Assembly: GCF_039729015.1 (NCBI RefSeq)
Contig: NZ_CP155792.1
Span: 3,430,001-3,494,000 of the forward strand
Length of the DNA: 64,000 nt
Origin: Blastococcus sp. HT6-30
GTDB taxonomy: Bacteria > Actinomycetota > Actinomycetes > Mycobacteriales > Geodermatophilaceae
Reading direction: 5' to 3'
Positions within the stretch are counted from its first letter, which is position 1; every line of letters begins with the position of its first letter. Below are positions 26,090-35,103 of this stretch, piece by piece. A program made the position numbers and the translations under genes. The notes beneath the pieces were generated by a model. That model did no database searches and was not told the DNA's origin. It worked only from the letters and a program-made list of their open reading frames with translations.

Positions 26090-27349
26090 ATGCCGCGCTC
26101 CGAGCACGAGGCCGGCACACTCGTCGTCGGTGCGAGCCAGGCGGGGGCCCACCTCGTCACCTCCCTGCGGCAGCTCGGCGACACCGCACCCATCACGCTC
26201 GTCGGCGCGGAGGCACACCCGCCGTACCAGCGGCCCCCGCTGTCCAAGGAGTTCCTGGCCGGGACGGCGACGCAGGAGACGCTGGCGTTCCGCAGTCCCT
26301 CGTTCTACCCCGACCACGACATCGAGCTGCTGTGCGGCGAGCGGGTCGAGGAGATCGCCCTCCCCTCCGGGGACCGGCCGGGCCTGGCCCGCACGTCCAG
26401 CGGCCGGGAGCTGCCCTTCGCCCGGCTGGCGCTCACCGTCGGCGCCCGCCCCCGGCGTCTGGACGTGCCCGGCGCCGACCTCCGCGGGATCCTGTACCTC
26501 CGGGACCTCGACGACGCGGTCGCCCTGCGCGACCAGTTGGCCGGGGCCTCCCGCGTCGTCGTCGTCGGTGGCGGGTTCGTCGGCCTCGAGGCCGCGGCCG
26601 CGGCGCAGGCCATGGACAAGCAGGTCACCATCGTCGAGGCGGCCGACCGGCTGGTCGGCCGGGCCGTGGCACCCGTCGTCTCGGAGTTCTACCGGCGCGC
26701 CCACGAACGCCGGGGCAGCACGGTCCTCCTCTCGACCGGCGTCGTCGGCTTCCAGGGAACCAGCGGCCGGGTCGACGGCGTGCTGCTCGCCGACGGCCGC
26801 AGCCTGCCCGCCGATCTGGTGATGGTCGGCATCGGTGTGATCCCGCGAACGGAGCTGGCCGAGCAGCTCGGCCTCGAGTGCGACGGCGGCATCGTCGTGG
26901 ACGCGCACGCTCGCACCAGCGCGCCGTCCGTGGTCGCCGCCGGGGACTGCACCGTCCTGCCGCACCCGATGACCGGCGAGGGCCGGGTCCGGCTGGAGTC
27001 GGTGCCCAGCGCGGTCGCGCAGGCCACGCTGGCCGCCGCCACCCTGCTCGGCCGGGAGGCGCACACCCGCAGCGTTCCGTGGTTCTGGTCGAACCAGGGC
27101 GACCTGAAACTGCAGATCGCCGGGCTCTCCACCGGGTTCGACCAGCACGTGGTCCGGGGGGATCCGGACACCGAGAGCTTCTCGGTCCTCTACTACCGCG
27201 GCGGCGAACTGCTGGCCGTCGACGCGGTCAACGCCCCCGCCGACTACCTGGCGGTGCGCAAGGCACTGACCCAGGGGAAGCCGCTGCCGGCCGACCTGGT
27301 CGCCGACACCGACACCCCGCTCAAGAGCCTGCTCGCCGCGGCCGCCTGA
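26090..27349 (+). CDS. FAD-dependent ferredoxin reductase
   Basis: A 419-residue pyridine-nucleotide-disulfide-type reductase of the Rieske-oxygenase reductase group (PuR/BphA4-like). FAD site VVGASQAGAHL (about 12-22), PYQRPPLSKE (45-54), NAD-binding site VVVGGGFVGLEAA (about 160-172), and FAD-closing VVAAGDC (about 283-289). It should pass electrons from NAD(P)H to the [2Fe-2S] ferredoxin at 59349, and from there to the Rieske oxygenase at 57990, although it lies 32 kb away. The same operator type precedes both units. Confidence 0.88.
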   Translation: MPRSEHEAGTLVVGASQAGAHLVTSLRQLGDTAPITLVGAEAHPPYQRPPLSKEFLAGTATQETLAFRSPSFYPDHDIELLCGERVEEIALPSGDRPGLARTSSGRELPFARLALTVGARPRRLDVPGADLRGILYLRDLDDAVALRDQLAGASRVVVVGGGFVGLEAAAAAQAMDKQVTIVEAADRLVGRAVAPVVSEFYRRAHERRGSTVLLSTGVVGFQGTSGRVDGVLLADGRSLPADLVMVGIGVIPRTELAEQLGLECDGGIVVDAHARTSAPSVVAAGDCTVLPHPMTGEGRVRLESVPSAVAQATLAAATLLGREAHTRSVPWFWSNQGDLKLQIAGLSTGFDQHVVRGDPDTESFSVLYYRGGELLAVDAVNAPADYLAVRKALTQGKPLPADLVADTDTPLKSLLAAAA

Positions 27350-27356
27350 CCCCCGC

Positions 27357-27393
27357 CCTCCGCGGCGGCCGCGCCTGGGCCCCGCCGCGGAGG
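27357..27393. terminator. Bidirectional hairpin terminator
   Basis: Perfect 12-bp arms CCTCCGCGGCGG (27357-27368) and CCGCCGCGGAGG (27382-27393) between the convergent reductase and dehydrogenase genes. Confidence 0.6.
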
Positions 27394-27402
27394 ATGCGGG
27401 CG

Positions 27403-28224
27403 TCAGCGCAGGTCCGCCAGGTCCTCGCGGGTCAGCTCCGTCACCAGCGGCTGGAGCGCCCGCACCAGCGGCACGTCCACGCCGGCCTCCTCGGCCATGG
27501 CCAGCGCGACCTCCAGGTCCTTCGCCGGCCAGCGCAGCCGGTGCAGCCCCCAGTCGGCGAGCACCTGGTTGCCCCCGGTACCGGCCCCCAGGATGCTGCG
27601 CAGCCGCCCCGGCGCGACGCCGAGGGAGCGGGCCAGCCGCAGGACCTCGACGTCGGCACGCAGGGCCGTCCACATGAGCACGTTGTTGGCGCTCTTCGCC
27701 ACCTGCCCGGTGCCGGGCCCCCCGATGTGGCAGACGTCGGTGGCGAAGGCCGCGAAGGCCTGTGCGCAGCGGTCCAGGACCGCGGCGTCACCGCCGCACA
27801 TCAACGTCAGGCCGGCCTGCTCGGCCGCCCGCTCACCACCGACCAGCGCGACGTCGACGACCGCGATCTCCCGGTCGGCCGCGGCCTCGGCCATCCGGAC
27901 ACAGGTGTCGGGTCGCACGGACGCGCAGATCGCCACCACGGTGCCCGGCCGGGCCACGTCGCGGACACCGCCCCCGCCGACGATCGCCTCCTCGACCTGC
28001 GCGTCGTCCACGACGACCAGCAGCACCAGATCGGCCTCCCGGGCGACGTCGCCGGCCGACCCGCGGAACTGCGCACCCGCGGCCTGGACCCGCTCCTCGG
28101 CGCCCGGCGCCGGATCGGTGGCGAGCACCGGCCAGCCGCGCTCGACCAGCCAACGGCCCATCTCGGCGCCCATGCGGCCCCAGCCGACGACGCCGACGGT
28201 GCGGATTTCCTCGACGGCGGCCAT
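27403..28224 (-). CDS. NAD(P)-dependent dehydrogenase, 3-hydroxyisobutyrate dehydrogenase family (copy 1)
   Basis: A 273-residue beta-hydroxyacid dehydrogenase: Rossmann motif GVVGWGRMGAEMG (about 10-22) and catalytic Lys in GQVAKSANNVLM (about 172-183, GxxKxxxN). It probably oxidises or reduces a beta-hydroxy acid or tartronate semialdehyde-like intermediate. It is last in the five-gene minus-strand operon (zinc dehydrogenase, LigK, LigJ, DHP decarboxylase-like, this gene), overlapping its upstream neighbour by 1-4 bp (ATGA). A paralog is at 48705. Confidence 0.85.
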   Translation of the reverse strand: MAAVEEIRTVGVVGWGRMGAEMGRWLVERGWPVLATDPAPGAEERVQAAGAQFRGSAGDVAREADLVLLVVVDDAQVEEAIVGGGGVRDVARPGTVVAICASVRPDTCVRMAEAAADREIAVVDVALVGGERAAEQAGLTLMCGGDAAVLDRCAQAFAAFATDVCHIGGPGTGQVAKSANNVLMWTALRADVEVLRLARSLGVAPGRLRSILGAGTGGNQVLADWGLHRLRWPAKDLEVALAMAEEAGVDVPLVRALQPLVTELTREDLADLR

Positions 28225-29213
28225 CAGATGACGAACGTCTCGGTGGCCTCCGGCGCGAACAGCTCCGCCGGCTCGTACCGCCGCCGGGACAGCCCCTGCT
28301 CGTGGTGGTAGCCCAGGAACGTGCTGAGCACGTGCTCGTTGGCCTGCAGCCCGTAGGACCAGTAGTCGTCGCCCATCAGGGCCCGCGCCTCCTCGAGGCC
28401 GGGGATGAGCCAGGGCAGCATGAAGCGCAGCGCCGAGGCGTCGTACAGCTCGGCCGCCGCCTTCTGCTTGGCCAGGTACAGGGCCTTGGTGAGCGTCTGG
28501 GCCACCCACGGGTGCTTCTCGTAGACGTCCCGCCGGACGACCACGACGTGCATGATCGGGAAGATTCCGGTCTCGGCGAAGTACTGCTTCTCGGCGGCCA
28601 CCGGGTCGGCGAACAGCCGGCGCACGTTGCCACCGGGCACGAACGACGACGGCACCCGCGGGCCCTGGAAGGCATCGATCTCGCCGTCGGCCAGCATCCC
28701 GGCCAGCGTCTGGCCGGGACCGATCGGCGAGATGCGGATGCGCTCGCCGAGATCCACCGCGGCCTTCTCGATCCGGCCCGGCGTCTCCTGGCCGCCGGTC
28801 CGGTACTCGACCGAGTCGACCGGCACCCCGTACTGGTCGGCGAGGAAGCCGCGGATCCAGACGTTCGCCGTCAGCTGCCACTCCGGCGTGCCCACGACCT
28901 TGCCCCGCAGGTCCTCGGGCTTCTCGATGCCCGACTCCGCGTTCACGAAGATGCCGGTGTGCCGGAACTGCCGCGAGGTGTAGACCGGCAGCGCGACGAA
29001 CGGGGGGTCGTCGAGGTCCAGGGACTTCACGTAGGAGGACATCGACATCTCGGCGACCTCGAACTCCCGGTACCGCATCATCCGGAAGAAGGTCTCCTCG
29101 ACCGGCAGCCGCAGGTAGGTCAGGTCGATGCCGTCGGGGCGGACGGTGCCCTCCTCGAGGGCGCGGGTGCGGTCGTAGTCGCCGCAGGCGAACGTCAGGT
29201 GCAGTCGGGACAC
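28224..29213 (-). CDS. 4,5-dihydroxyphthalate decarboxylase family protein (copy 1)
   Basis: A 329-residue protein with close family similarity along its whole length: ACGDYDRTRALEEGTVRPDGIDL at the start, then VEETFFRMMRYREFEVAEMS, GKVVGTPEWQLTANVWIRG, and the C-terminal RRRYEPAELFAPEATE. The family (Pht5-like) shares the periplasmic-binding-protein fold, but there is no signal peptide, so it acts in the cytosol. It would remove CO2 from a dihydroxylated aromatic dicarboxylate made by the Rieske oxygenase. GTG start, 4 bp after LigJ in the operon. Confidence 0.83.
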   Translation of the reverse strand: MSRLHLTFACGDYDRTRALEEGTVRPDGIDLTYLRLPVEETFFRMMRYREFEVAEMSMSSYVKSLDLDDPPFVALPVYTSRQFRHTGIFVNAESGIEKPEDLRGKVVGTPEWQLTANVWIRGFLADQYGVPVDSVEYRTGGQETPGRIEKAAVDLGERIRISPIGPGQTLAGMLADGEIDAFQGPRVPSSFVPGGNVRRLFADPVAAEKQYFAETGIFPIMHVVVVRRDVYEKHPWVAQTLTKALYLAKQKAAAELYDASALRFMLPWLIPGLEEARALMGDDYWSYGLQANEHVLSTFLGYHHEQGLSRRRYEPAELFAPEATETFVI

Positions 29214-29217
29214 GGGG

Positions 29218-30228
29218 TCACTTCCCTCTCAGACGGGCGTCGAGCCGGGGGTAGACCCGGCGGGCGTTGTCCTCGAAGACCGCCTGCAGCTGGGCCTCCC
29301 CCAGGCCGGCCGCGTCCAGGTACCGCTTGGTGTCGTCCCAGGCAATGCCAGTCTCCGGATCCCCGCCACGCACCGCGCCGAGCATCTCGGAGGCGAAGAG
29401 GATGTTCTCGGTCGGGATGACCCGGGTCAGCAGGTCGATCCCCGGCTGGTGGTAGACGCAGGTGTCGAAGAAGACGTTGCGCAGCAGCTCCGACGGGTCC
29501 TTCCAGCCCATGCGCATGGACAGCCCCCGGTACCGACCCCAGTGGTAGGGCACCGCACCCCCACCGTGCGGGATCACCAGCCGCAGCGTGGGGAAGCGCT
29601 CGAACAGGTCACCCTCGAGGAACTGCATGAACGCGGAGGTGTCCGCGTTGAGGTAGTGGGCGCCGAGCGCGTGGAAGTTGGGGTTGCAGGAGCTGGAGAC
29701 GTGCACCATCGCGGGCACGTCCAGCTCGACCAGCGCCTCGTACACCGGATACCAGTACGGATCGGTGAGCGGAGGGGAGGTCCAGTTGCCGCCCGAGGGG
29801 TCCGGGTTGAGGTTGGCCCCGACGAAACCGCGCTCCTCGACGCAGCGCCGCAGCTCGGCGACCACGTCGTCCAGGGCTCCGCCGGGCGTCTGCGGGAGCT
29901 GGCAGACCGCCGCGAAGTGCTGCGGGAAGAGGTCGGCGACCCGGGCGACCAGGTCGTTGCTGGCGCGGGCCCAGGCGACGGCGGTGCTCGGGTCGGGCAC
30001 GTGGTGCTCCATCCCCGATGCCCGCGGGGAGAAGATCATCATGTCGCCACCGCGTTCGCGGAGAACCCTCAGCTGGTTGTTCTCGACGCTCTCGCGCACC
30101 TCATCGTCGCTGATGCTGCCGAGCTGCGGCGCCGCGCCGCCGCTGTCGAGCGCGGCCTTCTGCGCGCGGCGGAACAGCTTCAGCTGCTCCGGCTCGGTGG
30201 TGTAGTGACCGTGGCAGTCGATGATCAA
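29218..30228 (-). CDS. LigJ-like 4-oxalomesaconate hydratase (amidohydrolase family)
   Basis: A 336-residue amidohydrolase-fold protein resembling LigJ of the protocatechuate 4,5-cleavage pathway. Visible signatures: [11 protein letters not shown] with HxH metal ligands (His6, His8), [23 protein letters not shown], and [19 protein letters not shown] near the C-terminus. LigJ hydrates 4-oxalomesaconate to 4-carboxy-4-hydroxy-2-oxoadipate. The TTG start at 30228 overlaps the LigK stop by 4 bp (TTGA). The adjacent LigK-like aldolase, which uses exactly that product, strongly supports the call. Confidence 0.82.
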   Translation of the reverse strand: MIIDCHGHYTTEPEQLKLFRRAQKAALDSGGAAPQLGSISDDEVRESVENNQLRVLRERGGDMMIFSPRASGMEHHVPDPSTAVAWARASNDLVARVADLFPQHFAAVCQLPQTPGGALDDVVAELRRCVEERGFVGANLNPDPSGGNWTSPPLTDPYWYPVYEALVELDVPAMVHVSSSCNPNFHALGAHYLNADTSAFMQFLEGDLFERFPTLRLVIPHGGGAVPYHWGRYRGLSMRMGWKDPSELLRNVFFDTCVYHQPGIDLLTRVIPTENILFASEMLGAVRGGDPETGIAWDDTKRYLDAAGLGEAQLQAVFEDNARRVYPRLDARLRGK

Positions 30229-30959
30229 CGCGGGGGCTCCTGCTCGACGTAGCGCAACCCCTTGGCGGCCAGGGGCTCGCGCATGTTGTTCATGTCCAGT
30301 CCCAGCTGGCCGTCGCGGTAGCGGGACCGGATGCCGGCCTCGCGCTGCTCACGCGCACGAGCCGCCGCCAGCACCTCGGGTGCGCGGCCCCGCGGGACCA
30401 CGACCACACCGTCGTCGTCGGCGACGACCACGTCACCGGGCTCGATCCACTGGCCGGCGCACACGACGCCGACGTTGACGCTGCCGAGCGTCTCCTTGAT
30501 GCAGCCGAACGCCGACACGTGCCGGGACCACGCCGGGAACGCCATGTCGGTCAGCTCCGCGACGTCACGGACACCTGCGTCCACCACCACGCCGCGGACA
30601 CCGCGGGTCGCCAGGGCGGTGGCGAGCAGGTCACCGATGTAGGCGGCCTGCGACGGCGTCGTGGGCGCGATGACGAGGACGTCGCCCTCGGTGCACTGCT
30701 CCACCGCCACGTGCACCATCCAGTTGTCGCCCGGCGGCAGGCTCACCGTGACCGCGGTGCCGGCGACCCGGGCCCCGGGGTACACCGGCCGCAGCGCCGG
30801 GTCGAGCAGGTGGGTGCGCCCCTGCGCCTCGTGGACGGTCGCGACGCCGCACTCCGCGAGCCCGTCGACGGTCGCACGGTCCGCCCGGGAGATGCCCGTG
30901 ACGACGACGGCGCCGCGGACCGCGGCTGTGTCCCGGGATGCGCTCGCACGCTCGCTCAT
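30225..30959 (-). CDS. LigK-like 4-carboxy-4-hydroxy-2-oxoadipate aldolase (RraA fold)
   Basis: A 244-residue RraA/HMG-CHA aldolase family protein. Key motifs: [22 protein letters not shown] (about 95-116), [17 protein letters not shown] with the active-site Arg-Asp pair, and the closing [13 protein letters not shown]. It cleaves 4-carboxy-4-hydroxy-2-oxoadipate to pyruvate and oxaloacetate, the last step of the protocatechuate/gallate meta pathways. Overlaps both neighbours by 1-4 bp. Confidence 0.85.
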   Translation of the reverse strand: MSERASASRDTAAVRGAVVVTGISRADRATVDGLAECGVATVHEAQGRTHLLDPALRPVYPGARVAGTAVTVSLPPGDNWMVHVAVEQCTEGDVLVIAPTTPSQAAYIGDLLATALATRGVRGVVVDAGVRDVAELTDMAFPAWSRHVSAFGCIKETLGSVNVGVVCAGQWIEPGDVVVADDDGVVVVPRGRAPEVLAAARAREQREAGIRSRYRDGQLGLDMNNMREPLAAKGLRYVEQEPPR

Positions 30960-32074
30960 CAGGCGTCGCCCCAGGGCTTGAGCGAGATGTGCATGGCGTC
31001 CTCACCGGTCTCGCCGGCGAGCGCCCGGATGGCGTGGTCGACGTCCGCCAGGCCGAAGCTGTGCGTGGCCAGCCGCTCCAGCGGGAAGCGGCCCGACGCC
31101 AGCTGGTCCAGGGCCAGCTCCACCGAGCGGTAGCTGTGCCCCCGGGCGCTGCCGAGGGTGATGCACTTCTCGGTCATCTTCTTCAGCGGGAAGTCGGGGA
31201 ACGCGGCCTCCTCGCCCTGGGTCACCATGATCCCCTCGCGTCGCTTGAGCGCGTCGATGCCCAGCAGCACCGGCGCGGTCCCGGCCCCGGAGGTGCAGTC
31301 CAGGACGACGTCGACGCCCACGCCGCCGGTGAGCTCCAGAACCCGCTCCAGCGGGTCCTCCTTCTGGATGTCGATGACCGCGTCCGCACCGAGGTCCTTG
31401 GCCAGCTGCAGCCGGGTCGCGTCACGGGTGGTGCCGGTGACGACGATCAGCGAGGCGCCGGCCTGCTTGGACGCGACGACCTGGGAGAGTCCCTGCTGGC
31501 CGGGACCCTGGATCAGCACGGTCGTCGCGTAGCCGACCTTGCCCGCGTTGAGCGCCCACTCGATGCCGTTGGACAGCGGCGTGACCAGCCCGGCGAGCTC
31601 GGCGGAGACGCCGTCGGGCACCTTGTGGGTCACGGCGTTCCACGGCAGGTACATGTACTGCGAGAACCCGCCCCACAACCGGCCCGGGTTGTCCGAGGAG
31701 GTGTAGCCGTACCGCCGGGCGTCCGGGTTGGTGCGCCAGTCGGTGAGTTCGCAGTGCCGGTACTCACCGGCCCGGCACCACTGGCAGTGCATGCAGCCCA
31801 CGTAGTGCTCGACGAAGATCCGGTCGCCCTCGGCGAGCCCGTGGATCTTCGACCACTTGGCACCCGCCTTGGCGACGATGCCGACATTCTCGTGGCCCAT
31901 GATGACCGGCTCGTCGATCGTGGGCTTGCGATAGAGCTTCACATCGGTGCCGCAGATGCCGGCCACCTCGATCTTGAGCAACGCCGCGTCATCCGCGATC
32001 TCGGGCATCGGGAACTCCCTGAGTTCCGTCGTCCCCGGTGCGGTCCGGACCGCCGCAAGCACCTGTTCCGCCAT
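30959..32074 (-). CDS. Zinc-binding alcohol dehydrogenase
   Basis: A 371-residue MDR enzyme. Catalytic zinc: Cys in [11 protein letters not shown] and His in MGHENVG. Structural zinc: four cysteines in [15 protein letters not shown]. Rossmann motif [11 protein letters not shown]. First gene of the lig operon, with GGGAGGAG just before the ATG and a FadR-type operator 52 bp upstream. The likely role is oxidation of an alcohol side chain or hydroxy-acid intermediate entering the pathway; the substrate is unknown. Confidence 0.87.
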   Translation of the reverse strand: MAEQVLAAVRTAPGTTELREFPMPEIADDAALLKIEVAGICGTDVKLYRKPTIDEPVIMGHENVGIVAKAGAKWSKIHGLAEGDRIFVEHYVGCMHCQWCRAGEYRHCELTDWRTNPDARRYGYTSSDNPGRLWGGFSQYMYLPWNAVTHKVPDGVSAELAGLVTPLSNGIEWALNAGKVGYATTVLIQGPGQQGLSQVVASKQAGASLIVVTGTTRDATRLQLAKDLGADAVIDIQKEDPLERVLELTGGVGVDVVLDCTSGAGTAPVLLGIDALKRREGIMVTQGEEAAFPDFPLKKMTEKCITLGSARGHSYRSVELALDQLASGRFPLERLATHSFGLADVDHAIRALAGETGEDAMHISLKPWGDA

Positions 32075-32125
32075 TGCTGCTCCTCCCGCGCCTTGTGTCG
32101 TGGAGCACTCTAATCGACGGTCTAT

Positions 32126-32136
32126 TGGTCTGACCA
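32126..32136. promoter_or_regulatory. FadR/GntR-type operator (site 5), divergent promoter
   Basis: TGGTCTGACCA in the 85-bp gap between the zinc dehydrogenase operon (minus) and the second DHP decarboxylase-like gene (plus). A TAGCGT hexamer 9 bp further right could be the -10 box of the plus-strand promoter. Confidence 0.7.
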
Positions 32137-32159
32137 CCACCGTGCTAGCGTCCGCCGGC

Positions 32160-33101
32160 ATGGCCGACCTGCACCTGCGCACCGTCACACGCGCCCAGGG
32201 GAACAACCGGGCGCTCCTGGACGGAACCGTCACCCCCGAGGGCGCGACGTTCGACTTCGAAGAAGTCCCCGTCCTGGTCCAGGGCTTCCGCCGGATGGTG
32301 CGGAACCTCGAGTTCGACGTCTGCGAGATGGCCCTCACCACCTACCTGGTGGCCAAGGCCCACGGCGTGCGGTTCACGGCGGTGCCGGCGTTCCTCGTCC
32401 GCGGGTTCCACCACAACGCGATCACGGTCGACACCCGGCACGGCATCACCCACCCGAAGGACCTCGAGGGCAAGAAGGTCGGGGTCAACCGTGGCTACAC
32501 GGTGACCACCGGGGTGTGGGCGCGGTCGGTGCTGGCCCAGGAGCACGGGGTGGACCTCGACTCCATCACCTGGGTGCTCTCCGGCGACGAGCACGTCCAG
32601 GCCTACCGGCCGCCGGCGAACGTCGTCCCGATCTCCCCGGGACGCACCCTCGACGAGATGCTCGCCAGCGGGGACCTGGCCGCCGTGGTCGGCGTGACGA
32701 TCGACTCCCCCGACGCCCGGCCGCTGCTCCCGGAGGAGGCGGCACACGCGGCGCTGCAGCGGGGCCTGTGGCCGATCAACCACCTGGTGGTCGTCCGGGA
32801 CGAACTGCTCGAACAGCACCCCGACCTCGGACGCCGGGTGTTCGACGCGTTCACCGAGTCCAAGCGGCGGTACGTCGAGCAACTGCGCAGCGGCGCCCTG
32901 CCGCAGGAGACGTCGGCCGACCGCATGCACCGCACCGTCATGGAGCTGACCGGCTGGGACGACCCCCTGCCGTACGGGATCGAGCCCAACCGATCGGTGC
33001 TCGAGGGCCTCCTGCGCACCGCGGTGGACCAGAAGATCCTGGACCGCGCACCGCGCCTCGAGGACGTCTTCGCCCCGGGTACCCGAGACGTCACCGGCTG
33101 A
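32160..33101 (+). CDS. 4,5-dihydroxyphthalate decarboxylase-like protein (copy 2, divergent)
   Basis: A 313-residue homolog of the DHP decarboxylase family, more distant than copy 1. Family features are the paired blocks VLVQGFRRMVRNLEFDVCEMALTTY (equivalent to VEETFFRMMRYREFEVAEMS), HPKDLEGKKVGVNRGYTVTTGVWARS and PISPGRTLDEMLASGDLAAVV. It has no signal peptide, so a cytosolic enzyme is likelier than a binding protein. It probably handles a second substrate or catalyses a different decarboxylation. Nine bp upstream of an RpiB-like gene. Confidence 0.72.
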   Translation: MADLHLRTVTRAQGNNRALLDGTVTPEGATFDFEEVPVLVQGFRRMVRNLEFDVCEMALTTYLVAKAHGVRFTAVPAFLVRGFHHNAITVDTRHGITHPKDLEGKKVGVNRGYTVTTGVWARSVLAQEHGVDLDSITWVLSGDEHVQAYRPPANVVPISPGRTLDEMLASGDLAAVVGVTIDSPDARPLLPEEAAHAALQRGLWPINHLVVVRDELLEQHPDLGRRVFDAFTESKRRYVEQLRSGALPQETSADRMHRTVMELTGWDDPLPYGIEPNRSVLEGLLRTAVDQKILDRAPRLEDVFAPGTRDVTG

Positions 33102-33110
33102 GGCAGCGAC

Positions 33111-33566
33111 GTGCGGATCGCCATCACCGCCGACCACAACGGCGTCGCGCTCAAGGCCCGGCTCGTCGAGGCGCTCCTGGCCGAGGGCCACGAGGTCGAC
33201 GACCGCGGGCCGGCCTCGTCCGACGAGCTCGTCGACTACCCGCCGCTGTGCGAGGACGTCTGCCGGCGCGTGACGGACGGCCGGGCAGATCGGGCGATCG
33301 TCGTCGGCGGCAGCGGCCAGGGGGAGGTCATCGCCTGCAACAAGCTCCCCGGCATCCGTGCAGGCGTGTGCCCGGACGTGTGGCACGCGGAGATCTCGCG
33401 GGGCAACAACGACGCCAACGTCCTGGTCCTGGGGGCGAAGGTCATCGCCCCGGATACCGCCGCGCTGGTGCTGCACACCTGGTTGACGACGCCGTTCAAG
33501 GGCGACGTGCACGCCCGGCGCGTGGCGATGATCGAAGCGCTGGAACGGGGCGAGTCGCTGCTCTGA
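33111..33566 (+). CDS. RpiB/LacA/LacB family isomerase
   Basis: A 151-residue ribose-5-phosphate isomerase B-type protein: ADHNGVALKARL at the N-terminus and GGSGQGEVIACNKLPGIRAGVC in the phosphate-binding/active-site region, retaining the Glu of the GSGxGE type. The position normally occupied by His in the HNN-type motif is Asn here (RGNNDANVLVLG). In this aromatic operon a pentose-phosphate role is unexpected; isomerisation of a keto-enol intermediate is a possibility. GTG start. Confidence 0.78.
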   Translation: MRIAITADHNGVALKARLVEALLAEGHEVDDRGPASSDELVDYPPLCEDVCRRVTDGRADRAIVVGGSGQGEVIACNKLPGIRAGVCPDVWHAEISRGNNDANVLVLGAKVIAPDTAALVLHTWLTTPFKGDVHARRVAMIEALERGESLL

Positions 33567-33584
33567 GCGCGCAGCCCCGCGCGC
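33567..33584. terminator. Short GC hairpin
   Basis: GCGCGC (33567-33572) and GCGCGC (33579-33584) around AGCCCC, immediately after the RpiB-like stop and before a convergent small gene. Confidence 0.35.
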
Positions 33585-33587
33585 GGG

Positions 33588-33758
33588 TCAGCGAGAGAGG
33601 ACAGGCACCCGGACCGACGCCGGGCTCACCCGGCGGACGAACTCCGCGGCCCGCGTGAACCAGGAGCCGTCGGCCTCGCGGTGCCGGCGCAGGCGCGGCT
33701 CGCCGCTACTGATCAGGTCGGTGCTGACACCCTCGCTGATGAACATTCCAGAGGTCAT
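33588..33758 (-). CDS. Small hypothetical protein (56 aa)
   Basis: A 56-residue protein beginning MTSGMFISEGVSTDLISSGE, then a basic region (RLRRHREADGSWFTRAAEFVRR) and ending VRVPVLSR. The ribosome-binding site GAGGAGA is well placed before the ATG. It lies alone on the minus strand inside the catabolic locus. No family is recognised. The hydrophobic/basic make-up is compatible with a small regulatory or assembly protein, but nothing specific can be said. Confidence 0.45.
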   Translation of the reverse strand: MTSGMFISEGVSTDLISSGEPRLRRHREADGSWFTRAAEFVRRVSPASVRVPVLSR

Positions 33759-33983
33759 GACAGGTCTCCTCGATAGGTCCGGAGTGGGCTCGGCCGCACG
33801 GCGTGTGCGGTCCGGCTCCCGACGTCTCCGTTGACCCGGGGGGCCGCTCGAACCCGACTGTAAGCGCCTCTGACCTGCGGGTTCGACGGTTCGGCATGTG
33901 AGCTGCCCCGCAGGGATGCGTGCTCTTGATCACGCTGTGGTCTTGCACACCTACCCTCGTCACTGACACGATCGCGGGACTAA

Positions 33984-33994
33984 TGGTCTGTCCT
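33984..33994. promoter_or_regulatory. FadR/GntR-type operator (site 6) before the ThDP operon
   Basis: TGGTCTGTCCT, a degenerate match to TGGTNNNACCA within TAATGGTCTGTCCTTTA, 27 bp upstream of the bicupin B start. The rest of the 262-bp gap holds one short inverted repeat CCGCAC/GTGCGG near 33798-33814. Confidence 0.55.
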
Positions 33995-34020
33995 TTACTC
34001 CAGCTGAGGTCGGTGCCCGA

Positions 34021-35100
34021 ATGAGTACGAAGACGACGACGTCGGTGAGCCACTACTACGTGCAGAAGAGCCGCCGGAAGAAGTTCGCGGAGGAGTGGCG
34101 GGCCAACTGGCGCACCGTCGTCGCCGTCGAGGACGCCCCCCTGGTCGACACCCCCCGCGGATCGCGGGTCGGGGTCTACGTCGGCGCCGACGGCGACCGG
34201 CAGACCCGGACGATGGACGCGCTGGTGCACGAGATCGACCCCGGCGTCACGACCACCGTCCACCGGCACTCGTGGGACGCGATGGTCCTCGTCGTGGGCG
34301 GCCGGGGCTGGTTCGAGATCGACGGCGAGCACATCGAGGTGGCGCCCGGTGACGCGGTGCACCTGCCGTCCTGGGCCTGGCACCGGACGGGTGTGGACGC
34401 GGCAGCCGGCGAGGCGACTCCGCTGCGGTACCTGACGTTCTCCAGCGAACCGATGCTGGAGACGATGGGCCTGTCGGTGATCGAGGACGCCGGGCACGCC
34501 GAGTTCGCCTCGCTGCCGCCCCGACCGCCGGTGGCCGAGGGCATCGACGGGGACGATCCCTACGCCCGCCGGCTCCGTCGGGTGGCCCGCCAGCAGAACG
34601 AGCGGCGCAGCGGCCGGCTGCACACCGACTGGGACTCCCTGGAGCTCCACAACAGCCCCCGCGGCACCCGGACGACCTTCCTCCTGGACAAGGCCATCGG
34701 CTACCAGGCATCCGGCATCACCATGGCGATGTTCGAGATCGGCCCCGGCCGGCGTCAGTCGATGCACCGGCACCCCGGTGAGGCCTGGCTGTACGTGCTC
34801 GAGGGCCGGGGGCACTCCTACCTGGGCACCGAGCCCGAGGGCGGGCAGAACCACGAGTGGAAGAAGGGCGACCTGATCGTCGTCGACCACTTCCTCTGGC
34901 ACCAGCACTTCAACGACGACCCGGAGAACACCGCCAGGGTCGTCCGCATCCACATGTTCGACAGCCTCCTGGAGACCATGCGGGTACTCGCCGATCCGCT
35001 CGTCCTGTTCGAGGAGCCGCCGGACCACATCCGCGACGCGCAGGCCGGCGACGTGACGACGATCGACTGGCCTCCGCTCGAGCGCCCGACCTGGCCCTGA
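34021..35100 (+). CDS. Bicupin domain protein B
   Basis: A 359-residue two-cupin protein. Cupin 1 (about 70-135) shows TTTVHRHSWDAMVLVVGGRGW and HLPSWAWHRTG; cupin 2 (about 235-310) shows QSMHRHPGEAWLYVLEGRGHSYL and FLWHQHFNDD. Both thus retain HxH...E...H metal sets, suggesting two metal sites. It is first in an operon of six genes, 3 bp before the TRIP13-like gene. Fe(II)-dependent aromatic ring cleavage is the most plausible role by fold and context; the operon also makes it a candidate client of the adjacent ATPase. Confidence 0.8.
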   Translation: MSTKTTTSVSHYYVQKSRRKKFAEEWRANWRTVVAVEDAPLVDTPRGSRVGVYVGADGDRQTRTMDALVHEIDPGVTTTVHRHSWDAMVLVVGGRGWFEIDGEHIEVAPGDAVHLPSWAWHRTGVDAAAGEATPLRYLTFSSEPMLETMGLSVIEDAGHAEFASLPPRPPVAEGIDGDDPYARRLRRVARQQNERRSGRLHTDWDSLELHNSPRGTRTTFLLDKAIGYQASGITMAMFEIGPGRRQSMHRHPGEAWLYVLEGRGHSYLGTEPEGGQNHEWKKGDLIVVDHFLWHQHFNDDPENTARVVRIHMFDSLLETMRVLADPLVLFEEPPDHIRDAQAGDVTTIDWPPLERPTWP

Positions 35101-35103
35101 CCG

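Noticed and set aside
25393..28311. Very long open frame crossing several genes on the plus strand
   Set aside because: It is Arg/Pro/Gly-rich and antisense or out of frame to genes with clear family motifs; such shadows are normal in high-GC DNA.
33111..33566. Pentose phosphate enzyme RpiB as housekeeping gene
   Set aside because: Context and the His-to-Asn change argue for a pathway-specific isomerase, so no rpiB symbol was given.
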